64,000 nt of DNA from Chondrosia reniformis (taxonomy: Eukaryota; Porifera; Demospongiae; Chondrillida; Chondrillidae), in the NCBI GenBank assembly GCA_947172415.1, contig OX359202.1:1180501-1244500 (forward strand). The letters are read 5' to 3'. The position numbers and the translations under genes were made by a program. This document shows positions 36,252 to 47,700 of the stretch, piece by piece. Numbering within the stretch: the stretch's first letter is position 1; each line of letters begins with the position of its first letter. The notes under the pieces were generated by a model, which was not told the DNA's origin, ran no database searches, and saw only the letters and a list, made by a program, of their open reading frames with translations.

Positions 36252-37919
36252 ATGAGTTTCAAAGAAGAGATTCGTGCGATAAAGGAACAAATAGCGGAGG
36301 AAGGGAAAAAGAAAGAGGTTTTACGCGACCTGGATATATTCGTCTTGGACAACTCCATTCGCGAAAGTACGGTGGGACAGCTCCGCGGACATACGTTAGA
36401 GAACAAATGGGCAATCTACAACGAGGCAAAGAAATGCGGCTTCAAAAATAACATCGTTGCGGCCTTTTCTCACATGACTCGTGTTGACGATGTGTTTTGT
36501 AAGGCTCTGATCGACCAAGGAGAGGACCCAACTACTCTCTACGCATTCACCGAACATACATTTGGCGTGGTGAAAGGAATTCCTGACGAGAAGACTGTTC
36601 CTACAGGACTGGATAAAATGCAGCAAGTCGGATTACAAAACCCCATCATTGAGCTCGATCTTGTAGATAATAATATTGACTACGAAAAGTTTAACATGGA
36701 AAGGCTCTGTAAGCACCTTGAACATTGGATAGATTGGACCCTTACTAACCTCTCCAAAGATGCAAAAATTTACGTCGGTTTTCGTGACTTTGGAGACGCA
36801 ATGGCAAAAGTTCCAGAACGAGTTTTGACTGTAGCAAAATTCCTATCCTCTCTTCCTAAGGCGAAAAAGCTTGCAGGCATTACGATTGAGGAGCAAGGCA
36901 AGTATTTTCCTGAGGAAGTTGGAGCGTGGGTTGCTGCCCTGCGTAAGGTAATGGACAAGAATGGCCTGAAGGGAGGAAACTTGCTGGTTCACATTCACAG
37001 AAAGTGGGGTCACGCTGACACCATCCAACTGGAGTGCCTCATCAATGGTGCAAATGGTATTTGGGCCAGTCTTTGTGAAGAAGGAGCTTCTGTTGGGCAT
37101 GCTTGCTCTGCAGTCACATTGATGAATCTCGTCCGCATGAACAACAAAAAAGTCTTGAAGCGCTACAACTGTGCTCACCTGAGAGAAGCTGCTATCAATG
37201 TGACCAAGATCACCACAGGAAAACCACCCCCGATTAAGCAAATTATCTATGGAGAACGCTCTCTTGATTTGGCCTTTAGTCTTGCACCCTATAACGATTT
37301 TGATCTGGCGGCATTCTTTGGAGAAAAGGCACCAGTGAGAATCACTTCCATCTCAACTGCTAAGATGGTCCTACAGAGACTGATTGATCTGTTTGAGAAT
37401 GATCCACAGTTCACCGAGGAAATAGCAAGCAAGATGAAGGAGGTCATGTATGAGGACTTGCGAGGCAATACAAAAGAGGAATATATGAGTCCAGCTGGCT
37501 TGGCGATTCTGTTTGATCGTTCCGGTGGGAAACTGACACCCAAGATGCAGCAAGTCATCCAACAAGATCCTGTCACCGGTCAAAATGCAAAGAACCTCAT
37601 TGACCAAATACGTAAGATATGGGATGAGTGGGACCTCAGAGATGCAAAGCAAGGAGACAATGCGTTGGAGTTCTTCTCCTTCTATAATGGCTTCATGGCA
37701 CCATATTTTGGGTGCTACAAATGTGATGAGACAAGAAGAGGTTTGCAAGCCCTTGACATGGATGCTGATGGTTTTGTTCAGTGGAAAGAGTTTTCAGTGT
37801 ACCTGAAGTGGGCCCTTCGTCAGTATCCAGAAATCAAAGATACAGATGAATTGCTATCCATTGCATTCCGTAAGGGTCTCATCCCTGCAATGCGTGATGA
37901 AATTATCAAGAAAAGGTGA
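36252..37919 (+). CDS. Intronless HMGL-like TIM-barrel protein with C-terminal EF-hand
   Basis: A single uninterrupted frame encodes 555 residues from the first ATG (MSFKEEI; the frame upstream is open only to a TTG). Residues 32-39, LDNSIRES, and 247-249, HIH, followed by GHADTIQLECLINGANGIW, match the layout of the DRE-TIM metallolyase barrel (HMG-CoA lyase, isopropylmalate and homocitrate synthases). There the D and the HxH hold the divalent metal. The usual second-strand DG and the C-terminal N of HND are changed, so the substrate cannot be assigned. Residues 502-513, DMDADGFVQWKE, form a textbook EF-hand loop (D1, D3, D5, G6, E12). A degenerate partner may lie at about 464-480. No signal peptide or membrane segment is seen, so it is probably cytosolic. 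The gene is convergent with its right neighbour. Calcium regulation of a lyase-like enzyme is inferred. Confidence 0.8.
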   Translation: MSFKEEIRAIKEQIAEEGKKKEVLRDLDIFVLDNSIRESTVGQLRGHTLENKWAIYNEAKKCGFKNNIVAAFSHMTRVDDVFCKALIDQGEDPTTLYAFTEHTFGVVKGIPDEKTVPTGLDKMQQVGLQNPIIELDLVDNNIDYEKFNMERLCKHLEHWIDWTLTNLSKDAKIYVGFRDFGDAMAKVPERVLTVAKFLSSLPKAKKLAGITIEEQGKYFPEEVGAWVAALRKVMDKNGLKGGNLLVHIHRKWGHADTIQLECLINGANGIWASLCEEGASVGHACSAVTLMNLVRMNNKKVLKRYNCAHLREAAINVTKITTGKPPPIKQIIYGERSLDLAFSLAPYNDFDLAAFFGEKAPVRITSISTAKMVLQRLIDLFENDPQFTEEIASKMKEVMYEDLRGNTKEEYMSPAGLAILFDRSGGKLTPKMQQVIQQDPVTGQNAKNLIDQIRKIWDEWDLRDAKQGDNALEFFSFYNGFMAPYFGCYKCDETRRGLQALDMDADGFVQWKEFSVYLKWALRQYPEIKDTDELLSIAFRKGLIPAMRDEIIKKR

Positions 37920-38496
37920 ACAGTGGCTAACCAATTAAAATTGAACTTAGATTAGATAACATTTACAGTACTTTAGACTCATTACTAAACTCTAGAGAAG
38001 TGTAGGTTAGTATAATTGATTATATCATGTCAAATCTGCTTTCAATTAATGTTACAATGTGTAAGTGCATATTATATAGGCTGAATGTGAAGTAGCAGTG
38101 TTGCATGAGCTCTGATTGAAAGATTACTCATTTCAGCAATTAATTAGAAAATAACTAATAATAACTAGCATAAAGTTATTATAGATTATAATATGCGATT
38201 AGACCCATGCAACTATATTATAGCAGACATTTATCACCATATAGTAACTATAGAAGTTTTACATAATTTATAGCCTTAGCTGCATGGAAGAGATCCATGA
38301 CCCTCAATGACATACCATGCATCGAAATTTTATAATATAAACTTTCATATAATAAAACCAGTAAAATTGGTTTATTTGTTGAGAGTACTACATGCATGCA
38401 TTTGAAATTATCGTACAATAGGTACGTACATATGTCTTAAAGTATTCAAAACAATAAAGACAGAGAAAAGTTTATAAATACAATAAGAACACGCAT
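37920..38496. other. Convergent 3' intergenic region
   Basis: It holds the 3' ends of the TIM-barrel gene (plus) and the EF-hand gene (minus). Candidate plus-strand poly(A) signals are ATTAAA at 37934-37939 and AATAAA at 38351-38356. No further gene is seen. Confidence 0.55.
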
Positions 38497-41400
38497 CTAC
38501 ATCTTTATTGGTGGAATGTAATCATTTCTTGCTGTTGACAGTGCCACTTCTGAGAGACAGAAATAGAGAAAGGTTAAAATATCAAGAAGGGTAAAGATTT
38601 TATAATGAGTTTATGATACACTTTTACTAACCATTCTTGTTGTTCACATGGAAGTAATGTGATGGCTGACTTGTTACATGTTTCTTGTGAGTGGTGTCAA
38701 TCACCAACTGTTGCATCGGAGTTAGTCTACATAGGTACATACGTATGTATGAATAATCAAAACATACCATTTCTTTCATGCTTTAGAATAGGCCTATAGG
38801 GAACTAAACTTAGAGGTTTGGATGAGGATACAAGAGTTTTCTTCTTCTCCTTCTCTTCCCTTCCACTGGCACAGACAGCTGTTTCTGGGAATTCCAGCCT
38901 TCATCAGTGACCCTGGGAATCTTTGGTTTTTGCCTCCATATGTACACAGTATATAAATGTCAGTTTCTATGCACGTACCTTTGAACCCATTATGATACAA
39001 TGAGGCGAGTGCTTCTATATTTACGTACTTCTTCACTTTTGGGTCTCCGTAATCCCTTCCCGTGAGACTGGACAAGTGTGGGTCCAGTGCTTGGATTGGT
39101 TTCAGCAGCTTTGACAGTTGGAGTGTGAACTCATGATAGTTGACCATTCCATTCTTACTGCAACTAAAATAAAGGAGTAATGACAATGATGTCATTTGGA
39201 GCACCATTTTAGCCCATATGTACGTACCTACTACGTACATCTATACTAGAGTAAGAGGCCTATAGGGAAGTAAACCTAGTGATGAGGATACAAGAGTATT
39301 CTCTTTACTTTTCTGCTCCACTGGGCCATATGTGATGTACATACGTACATACAGATAATAATTTGTACAGGTGAAACTAGAGTGGCCAGTTTTGCTTGCA
39401 TTACTAACTATACTTAACTTTTAAGCCAAAAATAGTGTGTCAGTGACCCTTTACTGCATTTGCATGCAACTGACCTGGCAATAGCATTGTCTACATCTCT
39501 TTCTGGCAGATCCAGTGTTAACCGCTGGACTATAGCTCTAGCTTCTTCTGCTGTAACACTTCCTGTACTGCATGTAGACATAAAGTGTGTACGTACATCT
39601 GTTATCATTCTCTTGCTGCTCAACTATACTTGAAGTGGTTAAGATATTTGTATATCCTTAGCTTACAGTTTTGGATCTTCGATTAGAAATTCCTTTCTTA
39701 ACTTCATCAAGTAAGGATCTTGGAAAGCATCCATTCTACATCAAGTTAAATGAAGACGGCATGATCTTATACGTACGTACATATAAACTAGAGATACGAA
39801 TATATGATAATGTGTTACTTTAAGAGTGTTCGCTGGAGAAGGACATTTTGAATAGAGGAAGATACAGTCTCTGTATCATCATCTTCTTTGAGGGACCTCT
39901 GTTTGTGACACATGTCAACACTAGTAAGACAGAAATATTATATATGTGCTATTAACTCATTTAGTTCATAAATATACACGTACGTATGTACATAAATGTT
40001 TATTTTGTAGCTAAACATTTCAAACATTGTGACTTACTCATGTGAAACAATGGGATACTTATTGGATGAGCCAGTAGTAACTCCTGCTGGCAGTGATTCA
40101 TCCGGAGGCAGATTTGTGTCTTTGTACTCTGACCTCTGCTCTGACACATTTGTGTTGTTATCAAAGCCAAAATGAAAGTGAGTGGACTTGTTGTCCTGTC
40201 TTCTTGTGTTTCTGGCAGTCAGTTCTCCCTTCAGCACCTTTCCAGCTTCCTCCTGAGACTTCAGCAAGGCCAAGTAAGCATCCTAGTGGAGAGGAGCAGC
40301 TACGTAGAAGTGATTCAGTTAGAGCGTGACTCTACCCAGGACTGCACCTGTGCCTCTGATCTGCCAGTATTCCTTGATGGGTTGGAGAGGGCCTCGTTGC
40401 TCTCAAGATATCTGTAGTGAGGGTCCACTGGTGGAGCCAAGCTGGCTGCCCTTGCATTAGGTCCCAGCTCTCGATAGGAAGACCCCATGGCTATATATAC
40501 GTACGTACATACGTACATGAGTATATATACACTATACGTACAATTACTGTAGTTGTAGGGATGTACGTATAAAATGTACATATTATAATGTACATATTAT
40601 TATGCAACTGAATAAAGAAAGTCCTGCCATTAATTGCAAATAACAGCTAGATAAGTACTTAAGTACATATGTACGTAAGTACATGGCTGTATAAACATTT
40701 AGTTTTAAGGATGTTAACAGGTATTACGTAATATATAATGTACATATTATGGCCATATACGTACAAGTACTTTACATTATAGGAATATACGTACAGTGGA
40801 ACTTGTAGCAGCTACAATCTGGGAGCACTAGTTATTAACTGTTGAAGGGAGGGAGGCATATTGTAATATTCATGCAGAGGATACGTACTTGACTGCATCC
40901 TGTCTTCTGTGCAGTTGGTCACATCAGATGCTAAGCTGACTGCCAGATCCTGGTGCCTAGCCTGTGAGGAAACAAACACTGTACGTGTACGTAGGTGTCA
41001 AGTAGTCAGTGAATAGGAGGTGGTGCTCCTCACATGATTCTTCTTCATATCTGCCAATCTGTGTGCTTCCTTCTCTCTGATGTTGTGTTGTCGATATGAC
41101 AGCATGCTGGTAGTCTTGCCCCAAGAGACTGCAGCATCCATCAGCTCTGGCAGCACCTGATGTGAGGGAATGACTAGAACTGTGAAGCTACTTAATCCCT
41201 CTCGCTACCTACCTTTCCAGGTGGGGGAAGGGAGATTGGCTGTCTCATTGGGACATGTAGTGACTTGTCCTTGATAAAATCTACATGTGAACATTGATAT
41301 CATGTACGTACATATGTCAACTAATTTGAGGCAAGTACGTAAGATAATAAGTTATCTAAATATTATAATAAAAATATAAACTGCCTATGACACAATAAGA

Positions 41401-43579
41401 AATTTGAGAAATGATTATTGGCTGACTTATAGTGAAGTTTGCTAATTATGTGGCAATTACGAACATACATAGTTGCTGTAGACAATTATATATTTACATA
41501 AAAATGTTCTGTACATACCTTCATGATACACTGATCCATTTTTCCCTTTACTGGTACCAAACTGAAGTATTACAGGCAGTAATACATTAAACTATTGGTT
41601 ACCATAGCATGGAAATACATATAATATGCATATGTAGGTACGTACCTCAAAGTGAGTTCTGGTCTGGTAATTGTTGCCCATGAAAGCATCTGAATATCAC
41701 ATGATACACACATGATACACACATGATACACACATGATACACACATGATACACACATGATATACACATGATACACACATGATACACACATGATACACACA
41801 TGATACACACATGATACAGACAGAGCCAAATTAGAAGATAGTAATATGTAGTTACTTACCATCTGCTTTCTGGTCTTTCCCTTTCTGTTTCAACAGAAAA
41901 AAAAACAAAATCAAATGAATGCAGGGAATATACATACGTACGTACGCATATTAAGTATAGTGTACGTATGTACTGTATTTATTACATCTTTGTACATACA
42001 TGTGTATAAATAATATAGCAGTGAGAGCTTTGGATGAGGATGTTTTCTCCTTTTACACAAGATGACAGCTGACATTTTGTATTAATGCATACCTTTGTTG
42101 ATGAGGGCCTGAAATCCTTCATTTGAACGGATAAAAAACAATCCTTGGGGTTGTCCACAAGAATATTGTAGTCTCCTGATCTGAATACACACGAGAACTG
42201 TGACGTGTCTCCTTTAGATGGCTTCTCTCTTTGACCAGTTTTATCTTCATCTCCTTCAGCACAACGATACTGTAACTGTGTTTCACTGAGCGGCCTGCAA
42301 CACAACAGAGGAACACACACATGGTTACCTGATGTTTGATTCATTTAAGTGAACTATGATTGTGTTTTATGAAGACTTAAAGTGTAAATTTCTCTTTTAC
42401 ATGCCTACATACATATGAATAATCTAACACACCACTTTTCTTACATGCTACATCTACTTTAGAATAAAAAGGCCTATAGGGATTAAACCTAGTAAGAGCT
42501 TTGGATGAAGATGCAAGATGTAGAGTTTTCTCCTTCTGCTTCTCTTCACTGGGCCATATGTACGTACTAATGGATTTGGTATTATAGTTCAACTCACTCA
42601 AGTTCATCACTTCCAAGTGTAAAGTGAGTAGACTTCTGGTAGCTTGTGGTCTTGTTCCGTCTTCCAACCTTCTTTCCTTTCTCCTTCATTCCATCACTCC
42701 ATTCACGATACGACTACGTACATACACATATCACTGAGCTACAATATACATATGTATGCATGCAGAGATGTGTCAATGCGTTATTCAAACCTTTGTGCCA
42801 TCAAAATCTGCTTTATAAATAGAAGGCACTGTTTCTTCACTTGTTACAAATCTTGGATTACAATCCTAAATGTGTGGCAGCATTGCAAATCTTGTAACTG
42901 ACGGGTAAATTATAAAGGTGGTAACCAGTATTAACAGTATGCTCTTAAACTTACTGTCCAATGGTTTTGATGTACGTCTTCTGGAACTACCAGACCTTTC
43001 TGGAAATGTTGAGATGGGTTAAACAGTCTGAAAAACTTTCACCACACTAATGTCTTTGCACTTACAAACTGTTGAGGTTTTTGCGTAAAGTCTTCTTGAA
43101 ATATACTTTTCCTGGTTGAGGTTGTTTCTGAGCCGAGAGCAATGCTCGTCTTGTTCTACGAGAGCAGATAAACGGAATCACATTAGAATATCTTATTCAA
43201 TCAATTCAGTCTTTGCATCCAGCTAAGGACAATAACAATCAATTGATGGTTTGTATCATACGACTCGCTTACTTGGTTAGTGGAGTCCCAGGACCCGCTA
43301 GCCACATCAACTGCCTTTCTAATCGGATGCTAATAAATAAAAATTAGGTAAAAGTGTACATTACATAGATTCAATAGGTAGGCGAGAATGAGCGGTTAAA
43401 TAAAGTACCTTAAAGGATTCTCTGGTGGTACTCTCAGCTGGAGCATCAAAATCGTACGCCATTCCTTTCTGTAGGACATGTACGTTGCTCTGTCTAAATT
43501 TCTTTGCTTGTTTTTCTCTTTCAAGTGTTCGCTGCGGGCCGTATAATGCAATAAGCTTCTGCTGGTCATTGTCTGCCAT
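38497..43579 (-). CDS. EF-hand and STHF-repeat protein, EFHB/CFAP21-like
   Basis: Phase-consistent exons: 43579-43409, 43329-43273, 43155-43066, 42999-42955, 42865-42791, 42713-42598, 42294-42093, 41884-41860, 41689-41646, 41561-41519, 41280-41213, 41156-41034, 40961-40889, 40490-40348, 40282-40038, 39920-39819, 39735-39667, 39567-39475, 39163-38975, 38726-38632 and 38549-38497. They total 2121 nt, 706 residues. The donor at 38975 is weak and chosen by phase. Short motifs recur: NKTSIALGSE, QKSTHFTLGSD, YQTRTHFE and NKSTHFHFGFD. Two degenerate EF-hands follow near the C-terminus (DPKLTGSVTAEE and SCSKNGMVNYHE). Motifs of this kind are typical of axonemal microtubule-binding proteins, and the combination with paired EF-hands suggests EFHB. 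The name rests on pattern only. Every intron is short and several contain R1 repeats or TACGTA runs. Confidence 0.7.
38760..38940 (+). repeat. R1 dispersed repeat copy in intron 19 of the EF-hand gene
   Basis: Blocks 'aggcctatagggaactaaac', 'ggtttggatgaggatacaag', 'gacagctgtttctgggaatt' and 'cagtgaccctgggaatc' match the copies at 26090, 42418 and 59750. An open frame runs from the exon through this repeat, but the exon must end before it because the next exon joins in phase. Confidence 0.8.
39250..39325 (+). repeat. R1 dispersed repeat, partial copy
   Basis: It contains 'aggcctatagggaagtaaac', 'gatgaggatacaagagtatt' and 'ctgctccactgggccatatg', then breaks off. It lies in the intron between two EF-hand exons. 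Confidence 0.75.
41697..41818. repeat. 11-bp minisatellite (catgatacaca), about 11 copies
   Basis: Tandem units of 11 bp have one variant (catgatataca). It occupies most of the intron between the exons at 41884-41860 and 41689-41646, so it sits within a few bases of the 3' splice site on the minus strand. Confidence 0.95.
42418..42560 (+). repeat. R1 dispersed repeat copy
   Basis: It begins with 'acaccacttttcttacatgc' and 'tacatctactttagaataaa', followed by 'ggcctatagggattaaacct' and 'gagctttggatgaagatgca'. The first blocks are shared with the inverted copy at 59750-59998 and help define the 5' side of the family. A shorter related piece lies at about 42021-42080. Confidence 0.78.
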
Positions 43580-43733
43580 ATTGATGCTTTGTCACCTAGC
43601 AACAGCTCAGACGTAACCACAAGTATTTTGTTTCGACCCGTAATGGAAAATTAGTCCATTAAACATGAAATAATATTATACTGTCATGTAATACATCAAC
43701 AATTAAACCACTTTCAAAAGTTCTAGATAACTA

Positions 43734-44471
43734 TCACAAATCACTTCGAACACCAAACCCTGGACCAGTGGGCGGAGTCGTAAGAGTGGTCAAGCCAGTG
43801 ATTGGTTCAGCAGCATAGCGACCATTTCTGGGACCTACTTTCGGAGTCTTCCCAGCTTTAAGTTCTTCAAGTATCTCTTCCATATCTTTCGGTGTCAGAT
43901 CTTCATAATAACTGTCATTAATCTGCACCATTGGGGCATTGACACATGCTCCCAAACACTCCACTTCTGATAGAGTAAACAGTCCATCCTTTGTCGTATC
44001 GCCAACTTTGACATTTAGCTTCTTTTTAATTGTCTCCAAAATGGCAGTGCTGTCACGCAGCATACAAGGGGTCGTTGTACAGATTTGAATGTGGTACTTG
44101 CCTACAGGTTCTCTGTTGAACATTGTGTAAAAGGTGGCAACCTCGTAAACTCGCATGCGAGCCATGTTGAGAATCTCCGCCACCTTGTTCATGGCCGAAA
44201 GTGGTAGCCATCCATGTTGGCGTTGCGCTAGGTCTAGGACTGGAATAACTGCCGCCGCCTGATGACCCTCAGGGTAAATAGCAACTATTGACTGGATTCT
44301 CTTCAAATTTTCTTCAGTAAATTCGAAAGGAGTGTCTGGATTATTGTCTGCAGTGTGTCTATGCACAAAAAGCTTATCACTGGCGGAAGGGACCGTCGTA
44401 TGGATAGGGCTAGGTTGTCGTAGTTGAGAGCCCAGGAATCGCCAAGTAAGATTTCTGAATAAGACGGCCAT
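43734..44471 (-). CDS. NDUFV2: NADH dehydrogenase [ubiquinone] flavoprotein 2, mitochondrial (complex I 24 kDa)
   Basis: One uninterrupted exon encodes 245 residues from the first true ATG ([14 protein letters not shown]). The frame extends ten codons upstream only to a TTG. Length is close to the family norm of about 250. The first ~25 residues are basic and amphipathic, as in a mitochondrial presequence. The thioredoxin-like domain has the four [2Fe-2S] (N1a) ligands: Cys131 and Cys136 in CTTTPC, and Cys172 and Cys176 in CLGAC. Landmarks include [20 protein letters not shown] and the end segment GFGVRSDL. The protein is part of the NADH-oxidising module in the matrix arm of complex I. It lies 154 bp from the EF-hand gene and 230 bp from DAAM, all on the minus strand. 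Lack of introns may reflect an old retrocopy that replaced the original; no decay is seen. Confidence 0.96.
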   Translation of the reverse strand: MAVLFRNLTWRFLGSQLRQPSPIHTTVPSASDKLFVHRHTADNNPDTPFEFTEENLKRIQSIVAIYPEGHQAAAVIPVLDLAQRQHGWLPLSAMNKVAEILNMARMRVYEVATFYTMFNREPVGKYHIQICTTTPCMLRDSTAILETIKKKLNVKVGDTTKDGLFTLSEVECLGACVNAPMVQINDSYYEDLTPKDMEEILEELKAGKTPKVGPRNGRYAAEPITGLTTLTTPPTGPGFGVRSDL

Positions 44472-44701
44472 TTTCTTTAGTTTTGCTCTATTGCGTAACA
44501 AATTAAGACCAGAAGAATATTAATCGACATTCCAAAATGCGTATAACAAAGAGACTAACAGTTTAAATGTGTTTCCAAAATTTAAAATAAAACTAATAAT
44601 TATATCACAAATTCAAGGTTCTTATTTAGCTGAATATAACCAAGGTATATATACAGAATGTAAAAGTATATGTAGAATGATTTATACAAATGGGACATAA
44701 G

Positions 44702-47700
44702 CTACAAAGGAACACGCTCCCTGCCACCAGTCTTAGATGATCTAGTTTTCGGAGGGACTTTCCCCTTTTTCCCTCCTTTTGTTTTTTGATTGAGGTCTCC
44801 AACACCAAACACTTCACCAGTTTTTAAGGCCATAATGAGGTCATCAAATTCTCCTGTGCCGCTTGTTTTCTTGTTTAGACCCTTAATGTTTCCAAGATCA
44901 TCTCCATTACTGACACCTCCAGTGGCTTGAGAGGCTGCTCTTCTTGCTTGTCTCTTTCTTTCTCTCTCTCTCTCCATCTGCACAAACACATAAAACACTT
45001 GAATACTAGTCTGCAAATAGAATCACAAAAATTAGCTGCTTCCATCATACTTCTTCCATCATCTTCCTCCTTTTTTCTTCCTCTACCTTCTTCTTCCTTA
45101 CCAGTTCATTCTCAGTCTTGGCATCCTTAGAAAGACGAGTTATAATAGTTTCAAATATGTGTACACATCAATTTCTATAATACCAAAAAAACCTTGCACA
45201 TACAACTTACAGTAAAGGATTGTAGGAAAAGAGAAAAGATACCAAAAAATTCATCTGGTTGAAGTTTACTATCTTCACTGAAGAATTTTAGAGCTCTTTC
45301 ATACTAAGAAAAAAGGGAAAAAAGTTTTGATCAATCAATCAATCAATCAATCACACATACTGCACAAATCTCCTAGACAGGAAGTCATTCTTACATTATA
45401 GACTCGGCAGACATCAATGTGAGTATTGCTAAAAAGGGCTTCGGTCTATAAGTATTATCTAAAATTGCCCTGCCATCTTAATCGGAGTCTACTTCTAGGC
45501 CCTTCTTTCGAAAGTGCACAAGTGAATCTATATATAGCTACCCTATATGTTGGTGCTGTGTACAGTGGATATACAATAGGTAGTCATAGGTGTATGTAAG
45601 CATATAAACAGTGATGCCTACAATGGTAGGATCAAGTGTGTAAGTCACTCATTGAGTGATATCTCAATGCTACATTCTAATAAAACCACAACCATTATGA
45701 TTAGAGAAGGAGATGGGCAATGAGAAAGATTAGCAACCAGATACAGTACGTAGCACTGGTTCTTGTGAATATTTCACTAGCACTGTACTTGAAGAGCCTC
45801 CTAACTAGTGTATGTAGTGGATTTAAGGCACACTGTAGGCAGAACTTCTTACTCGCTCCTTCATCTCTGCTACCATTCCTTCAAGCTGAGTAAATGAATC
45901 ACTCATGGAAGCAGTAAAGTCCACCATTATCACAAGAAAGCCATCGTCTATCTCTCCACTTGGATTGGCTTTCTGATAATCTACTTCCTTCTGGGCATTC
46001 TTTATAGAAACACGAAGGTCCTTCAGGTCCTTCTCCAAATCACCAAAGCTGAAGAATAATTCAAGCATGATCACTGGTTCGCTAAAGGCAGTACATTCTA
46101 ACCATACCTAACTCTGGCAGCCTCTCGAACATTAGAAAGCTCTGTTTCCATGGTAACAACATCAGGGAACTGAATTGCAAATAAAAAAACAGTATGTATA
46201 AGGTTTTAAATTCAAATTTAAATTTAGATATTGAAAGAGGCTACCTTCTTTTCCAATGTTTCCACCAAGTAGTGGAGAAGGGTCACATTGCGGTCAGCAC
46301 TTGACTTTGTGTCAATCATATTGTTCAAGCTCGATAATTTGAATCCGTAAGCGTTTCCCCTCTTCCCCTTGTTCATGTAGTTGCCAAAGGCAAGAACAAC
46401 TTCAAGCATTTTTCTTAGCTTTCTACTAATCATGACCTCGCGACTAGCATAAAGAACTGCTTCAACCTTTGGCCTGACTTCATTCATGCGGTCAGCAAAT
46501 GTCTTTTTGAAGAATAAGCATTCCAACCTCTGATTGTAGTGAGGAATCCTGGAGCAAAATAGGCCGGAAAGAGAGAGGCAAAGTAGGAAGAACACCTACT
46601 GCTGCTGAAGATAACAAAACATGTACTCACTGGCTCATTTCAAACAGAAAGCGATCTGAAACAGCAAATTTACCAAGTTCCATTTTGTGAGCGTCCAAAG
46701 CTTCAACCTCCTCCGGTGTAGGTACATACTTGAGGAGCTGAACAGAGAAATTGACACAGTACATATAAACACATTTAATCATTTCTGACTTTCTCATATG
46801 AATATCAATCTGATTTAACCACACCTGTTCTACCATATCCTTTGGTAACAAGTCATCTTTATCTACTGACATTATAATCTTCCTCAGTTCATAGTTGGTG
46901 AGTTTCAAGCGACTTAACAGGATGGTGCAGTTCTAACAAAGAGAAGTAGAGATAGCTAGGTTACTAGTTCCCAGCTGAAAGCTCTCTCATTACCTGTGAC
47001 CTCTTTCCGTCTATGAGAGACAACTCCTTCACTTCCTTCTTGCTCAGTGTAGCTGTCATGTCTTCTTCAGCGTTTGGCTAGGAGTATCAGAAGGAAAACT
47101 GGTCATAAGGGAGTCAAGGAAAATGAAAGAGTTTCCCAATTCCTCTTTGTCTATCCCATAAATACACTACACTATGAGTAATTGAAGAAATAATTAAACC
47201 TGAAGTACTGAACTATAATCAAATATGATGAAGAGGAAAACACTGGGAATAGAGCCCAGGACAGCTGGTTATGACCACCAGTGCTCTGCCACTGAGTTAC
47301 AATTGGTACACCAATGCTCCCATCATGTTTCCCCTCTTATACTAACTACTTCAAGGAAGAAATTAGTCTTCATTTACTAATTAGTGGTGATTCTCTTATC
47401 AGAACAAACTGATAATCAAGACCCAGCCCATTTCCGGTGGGAGGGGCCATCTTAACCAAAGGGTCACTGGCGAGCACTATCCACATATATTGCACAATAG
47501 CATCCTTTGTATCCTACCTTCTGATAGGCTGAAAACATGTTTTCAAAATTAGACAAATCCAAGTTTCTTATAGCCTGTGGAGTTGGGAGGTAAATGGAGT
47601 TTCAAACAAAAAATTAACAAACACATTATAGAGGCATTAGTGGGTATTAGAAGTTGTAAATTGTGTCTACAACCTACGTATAGACAATATTTAAAATGCT

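Noticed and set aside
36252-37919. Bacterial transfer or contamination as the source of the intronless TIM-barrel gene
   Set aside because: It has a eukaryotic TATA box, no Shine-Dalgarno sequence, an EF-hand of eukaryotic type and seamless AT-rich flanks. Ancient transfer cannot be excluded but nothing here requires it.
38794-39240. 148-codon frame extending the EF-hand exon into the R1 repeat
   Set aside because: The extension is R1 sequence found elsewhere, and the next exon (38726-38632) joins in phase if the exon stops at about 38975.
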